From CAYYIS01 sp964470965 (GTDB lineage Bacteria > JAAXHH01 > JABIQT01), in NCBI GenBank assembly GCA_964470965.1, contig CAYYIS010000042.1:1-43031 (forward strand): 43,031 bases of DNA. Reading direction: 5' to 3'. Positions within the stretch are counted from its first letter, which is position 1; the number at the start of each line of letters is the position of its first letter. Of this stretch, positions 15,399 to 24,181 are shown in pieces. The notes under the pieces were generated by a model that worked only from the letters and a program-made list of their open reading frames with translations, searched no databases and was not told where the DNA came from. The translations under genes were made by a program, and so were the position numbers.

Positions 15399-17620
15399 CC
15401 TGCTGACTTCGCTTTTTCCATAACCAGTCTCTCGGGCGTGATAGGAGCCTCGTTGCACCAGACGCCCATGGCGTCGCCGATGGCGGCGCCCATGACTGCG
15501 AGGCCGGGGGTGATGGGTGGTTCGCCGACGCCTTTGACGCCGAACGGGCCGTTTTTCGTCGGCTGTTCTACGACGACCGACTCTACATAGGGCACATCCA
15601 TGGAGGTCGGAATGCGATAGTCGAGCAGGTTGGGGTTGGCGTTCAGCCCTTCTTCCGTGTACTGCATCTGCTCCATGACACCCCAGGAGAAGCCCTGCAC
15701 CGCGCCGCCTTCCATCTGGCCTTCCACGCCCAGCGTGTACAGGGCACGGCCCACGTCCAGCGCACCAACGTATTTGAGGATCTTCGTCTGTCCGGTCTCG
15801 GCGTTCACCGAGATCTTGGCGATCTGGGCGGAGATGGTGGCCGCACTGGGCTCTGAGGAGAACGTGCCATGACCTACGATAGGGCCGCCGACTGTCCGTA
15901 AGGCATAACGCCCGATTTCGGAGATGGACATAGTGTTTTCGCTGTCGTTCCGATCGAAAACCTGGCCATTATTGATTTCTAATCGGTCTGCGGATGTTTC
16001 CAGCATTTCGGCGCCTACCTCCAGAATACGTTTCTTGGCGGCTTCTGCCGCACGCAGCACCGCGTTTCCCATGCTGAACGTTACCACGCTGCCGCCCGAT
16101 CCCGTGGCGTAAGGCGCACTGTCGGTGTCGCCCCGCACCACCCGTACGTTGTCGTAGCCGACTCCGATCGTTTCGGAGGTGATGACTGCCATGGCACTGT
16201 CGGTTCCGGAGATGTCCATCAGCCCACTGAATACGCTCACTGAACCATCTTCATGTATCGACACCACGGCCGATCCCGGCGCTGCTCCGTTGGTCCAGTC
16301 GCCGATGGCTACGCCCCAGCCTTCGTTAGGTGCGGTATCCCGTGCCCGATCCCACCAGCCGGCTTTCTCCGCGGCGGCCTGTAACGTGCCTTTGAAATCT
16401 ACCTCTTCCAATTCCGGAAGGTTCCTGAGACGCAGTTCCACTGGGTCGATGTCCAGTTCAGCCGCTATAAGGTTAAGTTGACTCTCGCCGGCGAAGCTCA
16501 CCTGCGGCGCGCCGGGGGCCCGGTAGGCTCCGGGTGCCGGTTTGTTGGTATGGATGTCGTAAGCATTCCATTTGATGTTGGGGCAGGTGTACACACCTCT
16601 GATGCGCCGTGTCGCTCCGCATCCCCCGCTGCCTACTCCCGGATCCCACAACGCGTAGGCGTAACGTGCGGTGATTACGCCATCATTTTTCACGCCGGTT
16701 TTAATGGTGATGACCGCTCCCGGCGCCGGACGCGCATCCAGGAATTCTTCCTCACGGGTATAAATGATCTTAACCGGTCGCCGTGCTTTCTGGGCAAGCA
16801 GCACCGCGTAGGTATCGATGATGCCGCCGAATTTAGCGCCAAACCCACCGCCGATCGTCATACCCACGCTGTTTATTTTATGGAGCGGGATGCCAAGCGA
16901 ACTGGCGATATTAGCCCGCACCGCGAAATGCCCCTGGGTGCTGCTCCAGACAGTGACCTTGCCGTCCGGCTCCACGTCCGCCACACAGGATTGCGGCTCG
17001 ATATAGGTCTGATGGGCCCTGTGGATCACATAGGTATTCTCAAAAATCCGGTCTGCCTCCCGGAATCCCTCTTCTAAATTGCCCTCTTCGTTGTGGTTCT
17101 CCCCGGCCACGTTATGCAGCACCCGTCCGTCGGGACCTTCAACCGGTTCGATCCCTTCGTGAATCATCACCGCGCCTGGCTTCGAAGACTCCCGCGGGTC
17201 AGTGTAGGCCGGTAGCGGTTCGTACTCGATCTCCACCAGATCCAGCGCATCTTCGGCGATCTCCCGGGATTCCGCTGCAATGGCCGCTATCTTCTGGCCG
17301 TGGTACGTGACCCTGTTCCCGGCGAAAAGATTCAACACGCGCCGCGTGGCATGCACCTCTTCCTGGATCACCAGCGCCTGATCTTCCGACAAGTCTTTCT
17401 GTGTAAGGACCGCCACCACACCGGGCAGCGCCCGCGCCCTGGTTACATCGATCCGTGTGATCTTCGCATGTGCATGCGGACTGCGTACAAACACGCCGTA
17501 AAGCATTCCCGGCATCTGCAGATCCGACGTATACTGGGCCCGTCCGGTTACCTTGCCTAAAGCATCCACCCGCGGCATCCTGCCGCCAATGACATTGTAC
17601 GAACTGCCGGTTTCAGACAT
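15395..17620 (-). CDS. Xanthine dehydrogenase-family molybdopterin-binding subunit
   Basis: 741 residues of the aldehyde oxidase/xanthine dehydrogenase large subunit: ALGKVTGRAQYTSDLQMPGML at the N-terminus, IGGGFGAKFGG, GAYRAPGAPQ, TGSGGSVVTF, and the C-terminal GVGEPPITPGLAV carrying the catalytic Glu. The CoxL signature of CO dehydrogenase (the Cys-containing active-site loop) is absent, so a hydroxylase for purines, aldehydes or N-heterocycles is more likely. The FeS and FAD subunits are encoded upstream in the same direction. It is coupled by overlap to the MoaD-like gene. A purine permease 4.5 kb upstream on the same strand makes purine hydroxylation a reasonable guess. Confidence 0.9.
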   Translation of the reverse strand: MSETGSSYNVIGGRMPRVDALGKVTGRAQYTSDLQMPGMLYGVFVRSPHAHAKITRIDVTRARALPGVVAVLTQKDLSEDQALVIQEEVHATRRVLNLFAGNRVTYHGQKIAAIAAESREIAEDALDLVEIEYEPLPAYTDPRESSKPGAVMIHEGIEPVEGPDGRVLHNVAGENHNEEGNLEEGFREADRIFENTYVIHRAHQTYIEPQSCVADVEPDGKVTVWSSTQGHFAVRANIASSLGIPLHKINSVGMTIGGGFGAKFGGIIDTYAVLLAQKARRPVKIIYTREEEFLDARPAPGAVITIKTGVKNDGVITARYAYALWDPGVGSGGCGATRRIRGVYTCPNIKWNAYDIHTNKPAPGAYRAPGAPQVSFAGESQLNLIAAELDIDPVELRLRNLPELEEVDFKGTLQAAAEKAGWWDRARDTAPNEGWGVAIGDWTNGAAPGSAVVSIHEDGSVSVFSGLMDISGTDSAMAVITSETIGVGYDNVRVVRGDTDSAPYATGSGGSVVTFSMGNAVLRAAEAAKKRILEVGAEMLETSADRLEINNGQVFDRNDSENTMSISEIGRYALRTVGGPIVGHGTFSSEPSAATISAQIAKISVNAETGQTKILKYVGALDVGRALYTLGVEGQMEGGAVQGFSWGVMEQMQYTEEGLNANPNLLDYRIPTSMDVPYVESVVVEQPTKNGPFGVKGVGEPPITPGLAVMGAAIGDAMGVWCNEAPITPERLVMEKAKSAG

Positions 17621-17759
17621 TAATATGACTCCATCTATTTTCGTTAACCTTCACGGTATTGAGAAATTGGCGGGTTTAAAACCAACAATTGACATTCCTG
17701 CTTGGGCGGGACTGGTGTCTATGAGGATAATTGATAAATTAATTAGCAGAGCCAACCTG

Positions 17760-18224
17760 CTAAAGAGCCTGGGCTGCATGCTGCACCGCCTCGATTATTT
17801 TCGTATAACCGGTACAGCGGCACAGATTGTTGGCTAGTCCGTGCTGTATTTGTTCAAATGTTGGTTTTGGATTTTCGTCTAACAGCGCTTTTGCCGCCAG
17901 GATCATACCCGGCGTGCAGATGCCGCACTGGAGACCACCGCACTCCATGAATGACACCTGTAGCGGGTGCAGTGTTTCTCCATCGGCCAGACCTTCAATG
18001 GTAGTTATCTCCCGGCCGTCCGCGGCTACCGCCAGCTTCAGGCATGAGCACACTGTCCTGCCGTCAAGAATCACGGTGCAGGCACCACAGTCCCCGGTGC
18101 CACAGCCTTCCTTAGTGCCGGTGAGGGCACAGTCGTTTCGGATCGCGTCGAGCAGTCGCCGCCGTGCTTCCACTTCTATATTATGTTCGTAACCGTTGAT
18201 TTTTAATGTGATAAAATGTCCCAC
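17760..18224 (-). CDS. Xanthine dehydrogenase-family (2Fe-2S)-binding subunit
   Basis: 154 residues with both [2Fe-2S] clusters of the small subunit: plant-type ferredoxin cysteines in GCGTGDCGACTVILDGRTVCSC-like spacing in the first half, and CGICTPGM plus CRCTGY in the all-helical second half. The frame is open to a TTG at 18242, but a GTG at 18224 has GAGGG just ahead and gives the usual N-terminus (GHFITLKINGYEHNIEV). It passes electrons from the Mo site to FAD. A 139-bp gap before the large subunit is longer than usual in these operons. Confidence 0.9.
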   Translation of the reverse strand: MGHFITLKINGYEHNIEVEARRRLLDAIRNDCALTGTKEGCGTGDCGACTVILDGRTVCSCLKLAVAADGREITTIEGLADGETLHPLQVSFMECGGLQCGICTPGMILAAKALLDENPKPTFEQIQHGLANNLCRCTGYTKIIEAVQHAAQAL

Positions 18225-18278
18225 ACGTCCCTCGCTTTTCAATTCAGGAAGAGATACATCTGCAACAGATGCAATACG

Positions 18279-19139
18279 TCAGACTAGGGAGACCGCTTGC
18301 TGCACCGCCTGTCGCATGAGGGAAGCGACCATCATCTTGCGGTATGATGCGGAAGCGCGCTGGTCATCTATAGGTGTGGCCGCAGCCTGTGCAGCTTTTG
18401 AGGCTTCGACTAGTATAGCCTTGTCCGGCGTTGAACCGCGCAGAATCCCCTCGGCTTCGTAAGCCCGTTTTACGGTAGGACCTACCGCGCCCATGGTAAT
18501 ACGGCAATCCTTGACAGTTCCGTTCTCCATCGTTACTGCGGCTGCCAGACCCACGATGGCGATGTCCATGGCCCTGCGCACTGCCAGCTTGATATAGTGG
18601 CTTCCGGTATACGGCGGCGGTGGCGGCAGTTCGATTGCGGTGAGCAATTCTCCCGGTCGAATGCCGGATTTTCCCGGTCCGTGGAAGAAATCCGTGTACG
18701 GCGTACGGCGCTCGCCATTAAGCCCCGTGGTCAAAGCGGTGGCATCCAGCGCCATGAGCGGGGGAATGGTGTCCGCAGCGGGTGAGGCATTGCACGTGTT
18801 GCCGCCTATGGTAGCCATGTTTCGGATTTGAATACCGGCCAGTTCGAATGTACTGGCAGCCAGCCCAGGATAATGATTGCGAATGATTGGTGACCGTTCG
18901 ATCTCCCGAAGAGAGGTTAACGCCCCGATACGAGCGCCAGCTGTGTCGTCGTAGGCAATCCCTCTGAGTTCGCTGATATGACGGAGATCCACAAGGTGTG
19001 CCGGCTGTATTCTGCCGCCCTGCATGAAAATCAACAAGTCCGTCCCACCGGCCAGGAGCCGCGCTCCGTCTCCGTATTCTTGCAACAGGGACAGGGCCTC
19101 CGGGATCGTCTCTGGGGCAGAATATCCAAATGCTCTCAA
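18279..19139 (-). CDS. Xanthine dehydrogenase-family FAD-binding subunit
   Basis: 286 residues of the molybdopterin dehydrogenase FAD domain: FAD-binding LLAGGTDLLIFMQGG, and IRNMATIGGNTCNASPAADTIPPL, then the CO dehydrogenase flavoprotein C-terminal domain (AVRRAMDIAIVGLAAAV). The start is set at a TTG preceded by GAGGAGG at 8 nt, giving the family's usual beginning (LRAFGYSAPETIPEAL); a TTG at 19214 lacks such a site. It opens the four-gene operon FAD-FeS-Mo-MoaD-like. Confidence 0.88.
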   Translation of the reverse strand: MRAFGYSAPETIPEALSLLQEYGDGARLLAGGTDLLIFMQGGRIQPAHLVDLRHISELRGIAYDDTAGARIGALTSLREIERSPIIRNHYPGLAASTFELAGIQIRNMATIGGNTCNASPAADTIPPLMALDATALTTGLNGERRTPYTDFFHGPGKSGIRPGELLTAIELPPPPPYTGSHYIKLAVRRAMDIAIVGLAAAVTMENGTVKDCRITMGAVGPTVKRAYEAEGILRGSTPDKAILVEASKAAQAAATPIDDQRASASYRKMMVASLMRQAVQQAVSLV

Positions 19140-19214
19140 CCTGATGCCCTCCTCATGTTTCAGAAAGTGCCATAATTGGGATAGAATGGTATGAGACCGA
19201 CTTCCCGGTGTCAA

Positions 19215-19681
19215 TGGAAATGTGGTTGGCCAGGCTGGCGCTCGCCAAAACTATCTGACCAGCAGGCGCCTATTGGAGGTTGAAGCCCGTTAACCTATGA
19301 TGCAATGTCTGCTATGACACTGATATCAAGTTATTGAAATAAACTGTAAATCAATACAATACAAATTCGTCACAGAGACTATGCAGGTTGGGCGATAGTC
19401 GAACGCGCAGTGCCAGATTGGGCCCGACCCCGGTTAGAATTGTCAGATAAACACCGGTGCATAAAGTATAAGGCTCGCTAATTTCGGGGACAGAGTACGG
19501 CAGCGGCCACATAACGAATACTAGGTCGGATTTGGATGGAAGTAGAAAAGATATAAACCGGTGCCCGGTGGAGCCCGTATCATTAATCCAGGCGATCGAA
19601 CGAACCGGAGCAACGATGTGCCACTCGCTCTTCGGGTTGAGTAGGGCACCACTTCTCCACGCACACCTACAGTCTCGAAAT
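19215..19681. other. Non-coding interval upstream of the Mo-hydroxylase operon
   Basis: About 465 bp between two minus-strand operons. The part nearest the FAD subunit gene (about 19300-19375) is AT-rich and is the likely promoter zone. I see no gene, RNA or repeat here. Confidence 0.4.
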
Positions 19682-20131
19682 TTATTCTACCCGTTCCACC
19701 CGCACAGACTTCGCCCCTTCGCGTCGCATTTGGCGGCAGGCGTTATAAAATGCAGCAGCGTCATCCATAAATCGGGCGAAGACATTCATCATTACCGGAC
19801 CATCGGGCATACTCGGCCGGCAGTCACGGTCGTAGAACCAGGCGATTTCACTGAGCCCATCTTGCCAACCGTACATCACGTCGGGCGCCAGGTGGTAATA
19901 CGTGAGGTCGCCAGGCATCGTGTTGCTGGTCTGGTTTTCGGGTTCGATGATGATGTCGTCCGGGATAAAAAAGGCAATTTCGCTACCGGAATATATGGCG
20001 TGTACCGCTTCGTTTTCAAGCGGAAGACATTTCCAGATAGTCTCGCAGGTCCGGGGCGCTTCTTTTTCCAGAAGAGCCGCTTCAACCGAGATATCATCGT
20101 CTATGAAAGTCAGTTTTATGCGTTTCCCCAT
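19682..20131 (-). CDS. DUF3830-family protein (cyclophilin-like fold)
   Basis: 149 residues. The N-terminus KRIKLTFIDDDISVEAALLEKEAPRTCETIWKCLP and later VHAIYSGSEIAFF match my memory of DUF3830, a family related in fold to cyclophilins and often next to hydrolases or creatininase-like genes; its activity is unknown. Start ATG at 20131 has GGAGA six bases ahead. It lies 15 bp after the mechanosensitive channel gene, apparently in one transcript, though no functional link is known to me. Confidence 0.65.
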   Translation of the reverse strand: MGKRIKLTFIDDDISVEAALLEKEAPRTCETIWKCLPLENEAVHAIYSGSEIAFFIPDDIIIEPENQTSNTMPGDLTYYHLAPDVMYGWQDGLSEIAWFYDRDCRPSMPDGPVMMNVFARFMDDAAAFYNACRQMRREGAKSVRVERVE

Positions 20132-20146
20132 ATGTATTCTCCAAAA

Positions 20147-21400
20147 TTAACATGATGACGTGCTGCTCTGCCTATCCTCCGAAATGGCGCCGGTCGTCAT
20201 TCCGATACCTTTCACATCCCTGGCGCTCGGTTTCTGGAAGATCTCCAGGTCGAATTCAGAAGCGATGGTGAGCAGGTGGTCAAAAATATCCGCCTGGATG
20301 GCCTCGTATTCGATCCACGCGACCGTGTTCGTAAAAGCGTAAATTTCCAAGGGCAGGCCATGCTCCCGCGGCTCCAGTTGTCGAGCCATGATGAGTAAAT
20401 CACGATTGATATGCGGATGTGTTTGGAGATATGCCGTGGTATAGTGCCGGAACAGTCCGATGTTGGTGAGCGCATGGGCTTCGTAGGGACTTGAAGCGGT
20501 CCTGTCGTCCAAGTAATCGGTCAAAAGAGGTATTCGCCGCATCCGGTTCAATAATTCATCATCACAGAATCTGAAGCTGTCAATCTTGAAAAAGATCGGG
20601 CGTTTGATTCTTCTTCCGCCCGATTCACGCATGCCTCGCCAGTTCTTGAACGAGTCGGAGATAAGGGCATAGGTTGGGATGGTTGTGATGGTTTTGTCCC
20701 AGTTCTGGACCTTTACAGTGGTGAGTGTTATCTGAGTGACATCGCCGTCCGCGCCGTATTTTGGATTTTCGATCCAGTCGCCAATACGAATGATATCGTT
20801 TACGGAGACCTGGATGCTGGCGACGAAGCCGAGGATACTGTCTTTAAATACCAGCAGCAGGATTGCAGATGTGGCTCCAAGCGTTCCGAAGAGATACGGT
20901 AGAGATTTGCCCAGTAGGATCGATAGGATAAACAGGCCACCGATGCAGAAATTGACGATCTTGGCAAGCTGTATGTAACTGTCGATCGGCTTGTCCTGTA
21001 AGGCAGGAATCTGGCGGGCATGTGCGCCGAGGGCATTAAACCCGGCGCTGAGAATTCGAAGAACGGCGATGATGATGTATATTTCGTTGGCGATATAGGC
21101 GATGGGAAGATAATCGGGAAAATCGCCGAATGCCACCGGGACCGCCGCCTGGATGGCGACGATGTGTACGAGGTTAGCGACAGCCAGGAATACTTTTTTC
21201 TCTAGAAAAGCATTCCCCAGAGGGCTCTCGAGTTTCTCGATAAACGATCGTATCCATCGTACCAGGATCACTTTGACCAGCCGGTCGATCGTCATGATCA
21301 CTATGCCCAGACACACGATCAGGACCACAAGCTTGGCTTGGGCGACACCGGTGGTTGGGATACCGAATTCGATGAGCCAGGTTTCGAGTAATTCAGTCAT
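20147..21400 (-). CDS. MscS-family mechanosensitive channel (YbdG-like)
   Basis: 417 residues. Five hydrophobic segments occupy residues 20-190; the pore helix and following beta domain read TSAILLLVFKDSILGFVASIQVSVNDIIRIGDWI, then DGDVTQITLTTVKVQNWDKTITTIPTYALISDSFKNWRGM, the characteristic signature of the YbdG (MscM) branch. It would open on hypo-osmotic shock. No clear ribosome site precedes the ATG, and a short reading frame ends 6 bp upstream, so translational coupling is possible. Confidence 0.9.
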   Translation of the reverse strand: MTELLETWLIEFGIPTTGVAQAKLVVLIVCLGIVIMTIDRLVKVILVRWIRSFIEKLESPLGNAFLEKKVFLAVANLVHIVAIQAAVPVAFGDFPDYLPIAYIANEIYIIIAVLRILSAGFNALGAHARQIPALQDKPIDSYIQLAKIVNFCIGGLFILSILLGKSLPYLFGTLGATSAILLLVFKDSILGFVASIQVSVNDIIRIGDWIENPKYGADGDVTQITLTTVKVQNWDKTITTIPTYALISDSFKNWRGMRESGGRRIKRPIFFKIDSFRFCDDELLNRMRRIPLLTDYLDDRTASSPYEAHALTNIGLFRHYTTAYLQTHPHINRDLLIMARQLEPREHGLPLEIYAFTNTVAWIEYEAIQADIFDHLLTIASEFDLEIFQKPSARDVKGIGMTTGAISEDRQSSTSSC

Positions 21401-21406
21401 AGATCG

Positions 21407-21544
21407 TTACGGGGTTCGGGTGATGCAGTCAAGAAAGCCCTGTGCGAATGCGGTTTGCTGAAAATCTCGCCTCGTGATGCCTTGGTGCAGGCAGAAGATC
21501 CAGCCGTTGCCCGCGAGGATGCTGTCACATGTACCAGTGGTCAT
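21407..21544 (-). CDS. Possible short leader ORF before the channel gene
   Basis: A 45-codon frame from ATG at 21544 to TAA at 21407-21409, ending 6 bp before the channel's start codon. Composition is protein-like (start MTTGTCDSILAGNGW) but it has no recognisable family and no ribosome site ahead of its ATG; that ATG lies inside a 20-bp perfect palindrome. It may be a leader peptide, a remnant or chance. Confidence 0.25.
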   Translation of the reverse strand: MTTGTCDSILAGNGWIFCLHQGITRRDFQQTAFAQGFLDCITRTP

Positions 21545-21562
21545 TCGTCGTCGACGACGAAT
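21543..21562. repeat. Perfect 20-bp palindrome
   Basis: ATTCGTCGTCGACGACGAAT reads identically on both strands, with no spacer. It lies about 145 bp upstream of the channel gene and could be an operator for a dimeric regulator. I did not notice a second copy in the window. Confidence 0.5.
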
Positions 21563-21644
21563 CACTCCGGCTCGTTTTGGGTAATTGATGTGTGTTGCGT
21601 CATAAATTCAGAGTAATAAATCAGGGAACAAAAGTCAATGAGAC

Positions 21645-22106
21645 TCAGCCAGGCGTTTCTTCCAGATGACGTCGGATGCGGGATAGCAGGTTCGGTTTGA
21701 ATACGCCTAGGCTCTCCAGCCAGCCCTCATCGAGCGCCTGCTTGAGCGCGGCGGGGCTATCTATGTTAAAACCCAAAAACAGGACCCGGGCGGTTTTTAC
21801 TCCCACCCCCGGTATTTCCAGCAGGTCCATTACCGTTACCGGTGTTCGCCGTGCGAATTCCTCGTATTTTTCGCTGGTACCGGACTTAAGAAATTCCATT
21901 ATAGTACGCTCTATTTTCCATCCCAGTCTGGGAATCCGTTTCAGACGCCGTTCTTTCGCCAGAATCTCAACATCCTCAGGATGCTGAGCGATCACCTGTC
22001 CGAGGCGGGCATAGGGCCGGGCGTGAACCTCGTCATACCCCCCGATCACAAGGAAGTCGTGGAGTCGATGGAGAAAGGCGGCAACACGTAGGTTTGATTT
22101 GTTCAT
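21645..22106 (-). CDS. Free-standing PolX-type N-terminal HhH DNA-binding protein
   Basis: 153 residues made only of the domains that open family X DNA polymerases: an 8-kDa-like helical domain (residues 1-80, with a IPRLGWKIERTI hairpin) and a helix-hairpin-helix at about 97-115 (LLEIPGVGVKTARVLFLG), then a second hairpin-like region near the C-terminus. It aligns through its length with residues 1-150 of the PolX homologue encoded at 33.5 kb, including the IPxLG and GVGVKxxR positions. There is no nucleotidyltransferase or PHP domain and the flanking sequence shows no remnants of them. Probably binds DNA ends or gaps; role unknown. Confidence 0.75.
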   Translation of the reverse strand: MNKSNLRVAAFLHRLHDFLVIGGYDEVHARPYARLGQVIAQHPEDVEILAKERRLKRIPRLGWKIERTIMEFLKSGTSEKYEEFARRTPVTVMDLLEIPGVGVKTARVLFLGFNIDSPAALKQALDEGWLESLGVFKPNLLSRIRRHLEETPG

Positions 22107-22166
22107 TGTTTCAGTGAAATAAATGGAGATTACCGAAGTTGAGGTTGCCCCTGCAGCCTTTGCCAG

Positions 22167-23501
22167 TTATGCCTGCAACCAGATGTAGCGAATGATGAAC
22201 AGTGCCGCAAAAGTATACAGAAGGGGGTGGACGTTACGGCCCTGACCGGTCACGAGTTTCAGAAGCGCATAGGATATAAAACCCCAGGCGATGCCCTCGG
22301 TGATACTGAAGGCCAACGGCATCACGACCGCGGTAAGAAAAGCGGGGACTGCTTCGGTGAATTCTTCCCACTCTATCCTCTTCACGTTGCGCATCATCAG
22401 TATACCTATGATTATCAGCGCCGGTGCCAGGGCAGGATACAGGACAGTAGAATCATTTACCGTGACGCCTTCGCCTATCATGCGGACAAGTGGATAGAAG
22501 AATATGGTCATCAGCATCAGTCCTGCGGTGAACACGCTGGTGAGTCCGGTTCGCCCGCCTGCAGCCACCCCGGACGCGCTTTCGATATAGCTGGTTACCG
22601 TCGAGGTACCCGCGGTGGCGCCCCCCATGGTGGCCAACGCATCCGACAGTAACGCCTGACGGGCTCTGGGAAGCGTCCCGTCGGGCTCAAGAAGTCCTGC
22701 CTGTTCGGTTACGCCGACCAGGGTACCGATGGTGTCGAACAGATCGATGAAAAAAAAGATAAAGATAACGGTCAGGATACCACGCTGGAACGGATCTATA
22801 AGATCCAGTTGCAGGAAGGTGGGGTTAATGGACGGCGGAGTGTCGACGATGCCGTGATAGTTCGTCAGCCCCATAGCCAGGCATAGGAGAGCGGTGATCA
22901 GAATCCCGATGATAATAGCACCAGGTATCCTGAGGGCTATCATCACTATCATTATTATGAACCCGCACAGCGACAACACCACTGGACTACTGGTCAGGTT
23001 CCCAAGCCCTACCAGTGTGCCCGGCATGCTGACTACGATTCCAGCCCACTGAAACCCGACGAAGGCGATCAAAAGTCCGATCCCGACGGCTATGGCGCTT
23101 TTTAAACCGTGAGGAATACCGTTTATAACCCGTTCCCGGAATCCGAACCACGATAATACGATAAATAGGAAGGCCGATATGAACGTGGCGCCCAGCGCAG
23201 TCTGCCACGGGACACCCATGCCAATGCATACGGTATAGGCGAAAAACACATTATGCCCCATACCCGGGGCCAGAGCGATCGGGTAATTCGCCCACATACC
23301 CATCGAAAACGTGCCGAGGGCACTGGCAAGGCAGGTGGCTACGAGCACGGCGCCACTGTCCATTCCCGCGGCGTTTAAGATAACCGGCTGTACGAAGAAT
23401 ATGTACGACAGTGTCAGAAACGTCGTGGTCCCGGCAAACGCTTCCGTACGGATGTTCGTTCCGTGGGCGCGTAATTGAAACCACCGTTCAAAGATCTGCA
23501 T
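22167..23501 (-). CDS. NCS2/AzgA-like purine (adenine/guanine/hypoxanthine) permease
   Basis: 444 residues, 12-14 membrane segments. It carries the AzgA-type signatures: N-terminal TEAFAGTTTFLTLSYIFFVQP, ALAPGMGHNVFFAYTV, IGLLIAFVGFQ, FFIDLFDTIGTLVGVTEQAG and SYIESASGVAAGGRTGLTS. The ATG at 23501 has GGAGG at 5 nt; an in-frame TTG four codons earlier overlaps that site and is rejected. Proton-linked uptake of purine bases is the known family role and would supply substrate if the Mo-hydroxylase acts on purines. Confidence 0.9.
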   Translation of the reverse strand: MQIFERWFQLRAHGTNIRTEAFAGTTTFLTLSYIFFVQPVILNAAGMDSGAVLVATCLASALGTFSMGMWANYPIALAPGMGHNVFFAYTVCIGMGVPWQTALGATFISAFLFIVLSWFGFRERVINGIPHGLKSAIAVGIGLLIAFVGFQWAGIVVSMPGTLVGLGNLTSSPVVLSLCGFIIMIVMIALRIPGAIIIGILITALLCLAMGLTNYHGIVDTPPSINPTFLQLDLIDPFQRGILTVIFIFFFIDLFDTIGTLVGVTEQAGLLEPDGTLPRARQALLSDALATMGGATAGTSTVTSYIESASGVAAGGRTGLTSVFTAGLMLMTIFFYPLVRMIGEGVTVNDSTVLYPALAPALIIIGILMMRNVKRIEWEEFTEAVPAFLTAVVMPLAFSITEGIAWGFISYALLKLVTGQGRNVHPLLYTFAALFIIRYIWLQA

Positions 23502-23513
23502 GGCGCCCTCCAA

Positions 23514-23871
23514 AACCTGTTACCCAAGAAATAAATGTCACCTCATTGTCACAGTATAAAAATGGTGAAGTAATGGATCAGGGTTGTTTTACCGATGCAA
23601 AAATAGTCGTGTACAGGAAATTTTTTTCGTACTTCAGAACTTGCAGGTCACTGGTTGCTGGTCCTTTGATCGAAAAAATAGACAATATAAGTAATAAGAT
23701 TTAAGATAGCGAACTCCCCTTGTTATGCCTATATTGTAGGACGGCAACACAGACTCCACAAGATGTTGGGTTCGGCAGGGTCAGAGATCGAGTAGACCGA
23801 TCGGCATGATATTTGCTAATATACCTATTAAGAATGAACGTATTTGATTTTATACAGGGCAGGGAGTAGAA
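23514..23871. other. Divergent promoter interval
   Basis: About 355 bp between the purine permease (minus) and a small plus-strand gene. AT-rich, with several A/T tracts (23618-23632). I looked for a purine-riboswitch core in the permease leader and did not find one. No gene seen. Confidence 0.35.
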
Positions 23872-24075
23872 ATGATAGGGCGCAGTATCCACAGAAAACA
23901 TGACAAACAGGAAGAGGGCAGGGATGCAGCGCTTGCCTTGATTCAGTCGCTCGTAATCGGAGACGATGCGGCGAAAATAGCCGCCTATCGACGTCTTCAG
24001 CATGTCTGGACACAAACGGAGATCGATGATCTCACGGTTGATGTAGAAGCGCTCTTTCGGGCATGTACCGGATGA
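23872..24075 (+). CDS. Small hypothetical protein (67 aa)
   Basis: 67 residues, helical and charged (KQEEGRDAALALIQSLVIGDDAAKIAAYRRLQHVW), not of a family I recognise. An AGGGAG ribosome site stands six bases before the ATG and a strong terminator lies 35 bp after the stop, which supports a real, separately transcribed gene despite its size. Confidence 0.5.
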   Translation: MIGRSIHRKHDKQEEGRDAALALIQSLVIGDDAAKIAAYRRLQHVWTQTEIDDLTVDVEALFRACTG

Positions 24076-24109
24076 ACGTCCATAACATCACGGTTCCGAA
24101 ATATCAAAA

Positions 24110-24148
24110 GAATCCCCGCCGATTTTGTTACGGCGGGGATTCTTTTTT
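24110..24148. terminator. Strong bidirectional intrinsic terminator
   Basis: A perfect 12-bp stem, GAATCCCCGCCG (24110-24121) and CGGCGGGGATTC (24131-24142), with a 9-nt loop and a T6 tract (24143-24148) on the plus strand. On the minus strand the stem is followed by CTTTTG, so it also serves the converging radical SAM gene ending at 24182. Confidence 0.92.
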
Positions 24149-24181
24149 CTCAATGTTTTTATTCAACCAAACCGATACCCG

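Noticed and set aside
16478..17077. 199-codon plus-strand open frame
   Set aside because: Antisense to the Mo-hydroxylase large subunit; a consequence of its codon bias.
19532..20155. 207-codon plus-strand open frame
   Set aside because: Mostly antisense to the DUF3830 gene, which has a good ribosome site and family-like sequence.
23514..23700. Possible purine riboswitch in the permease leader
   Set aside because: I could not find the conserved junction and paired loops of the purine aptamer.
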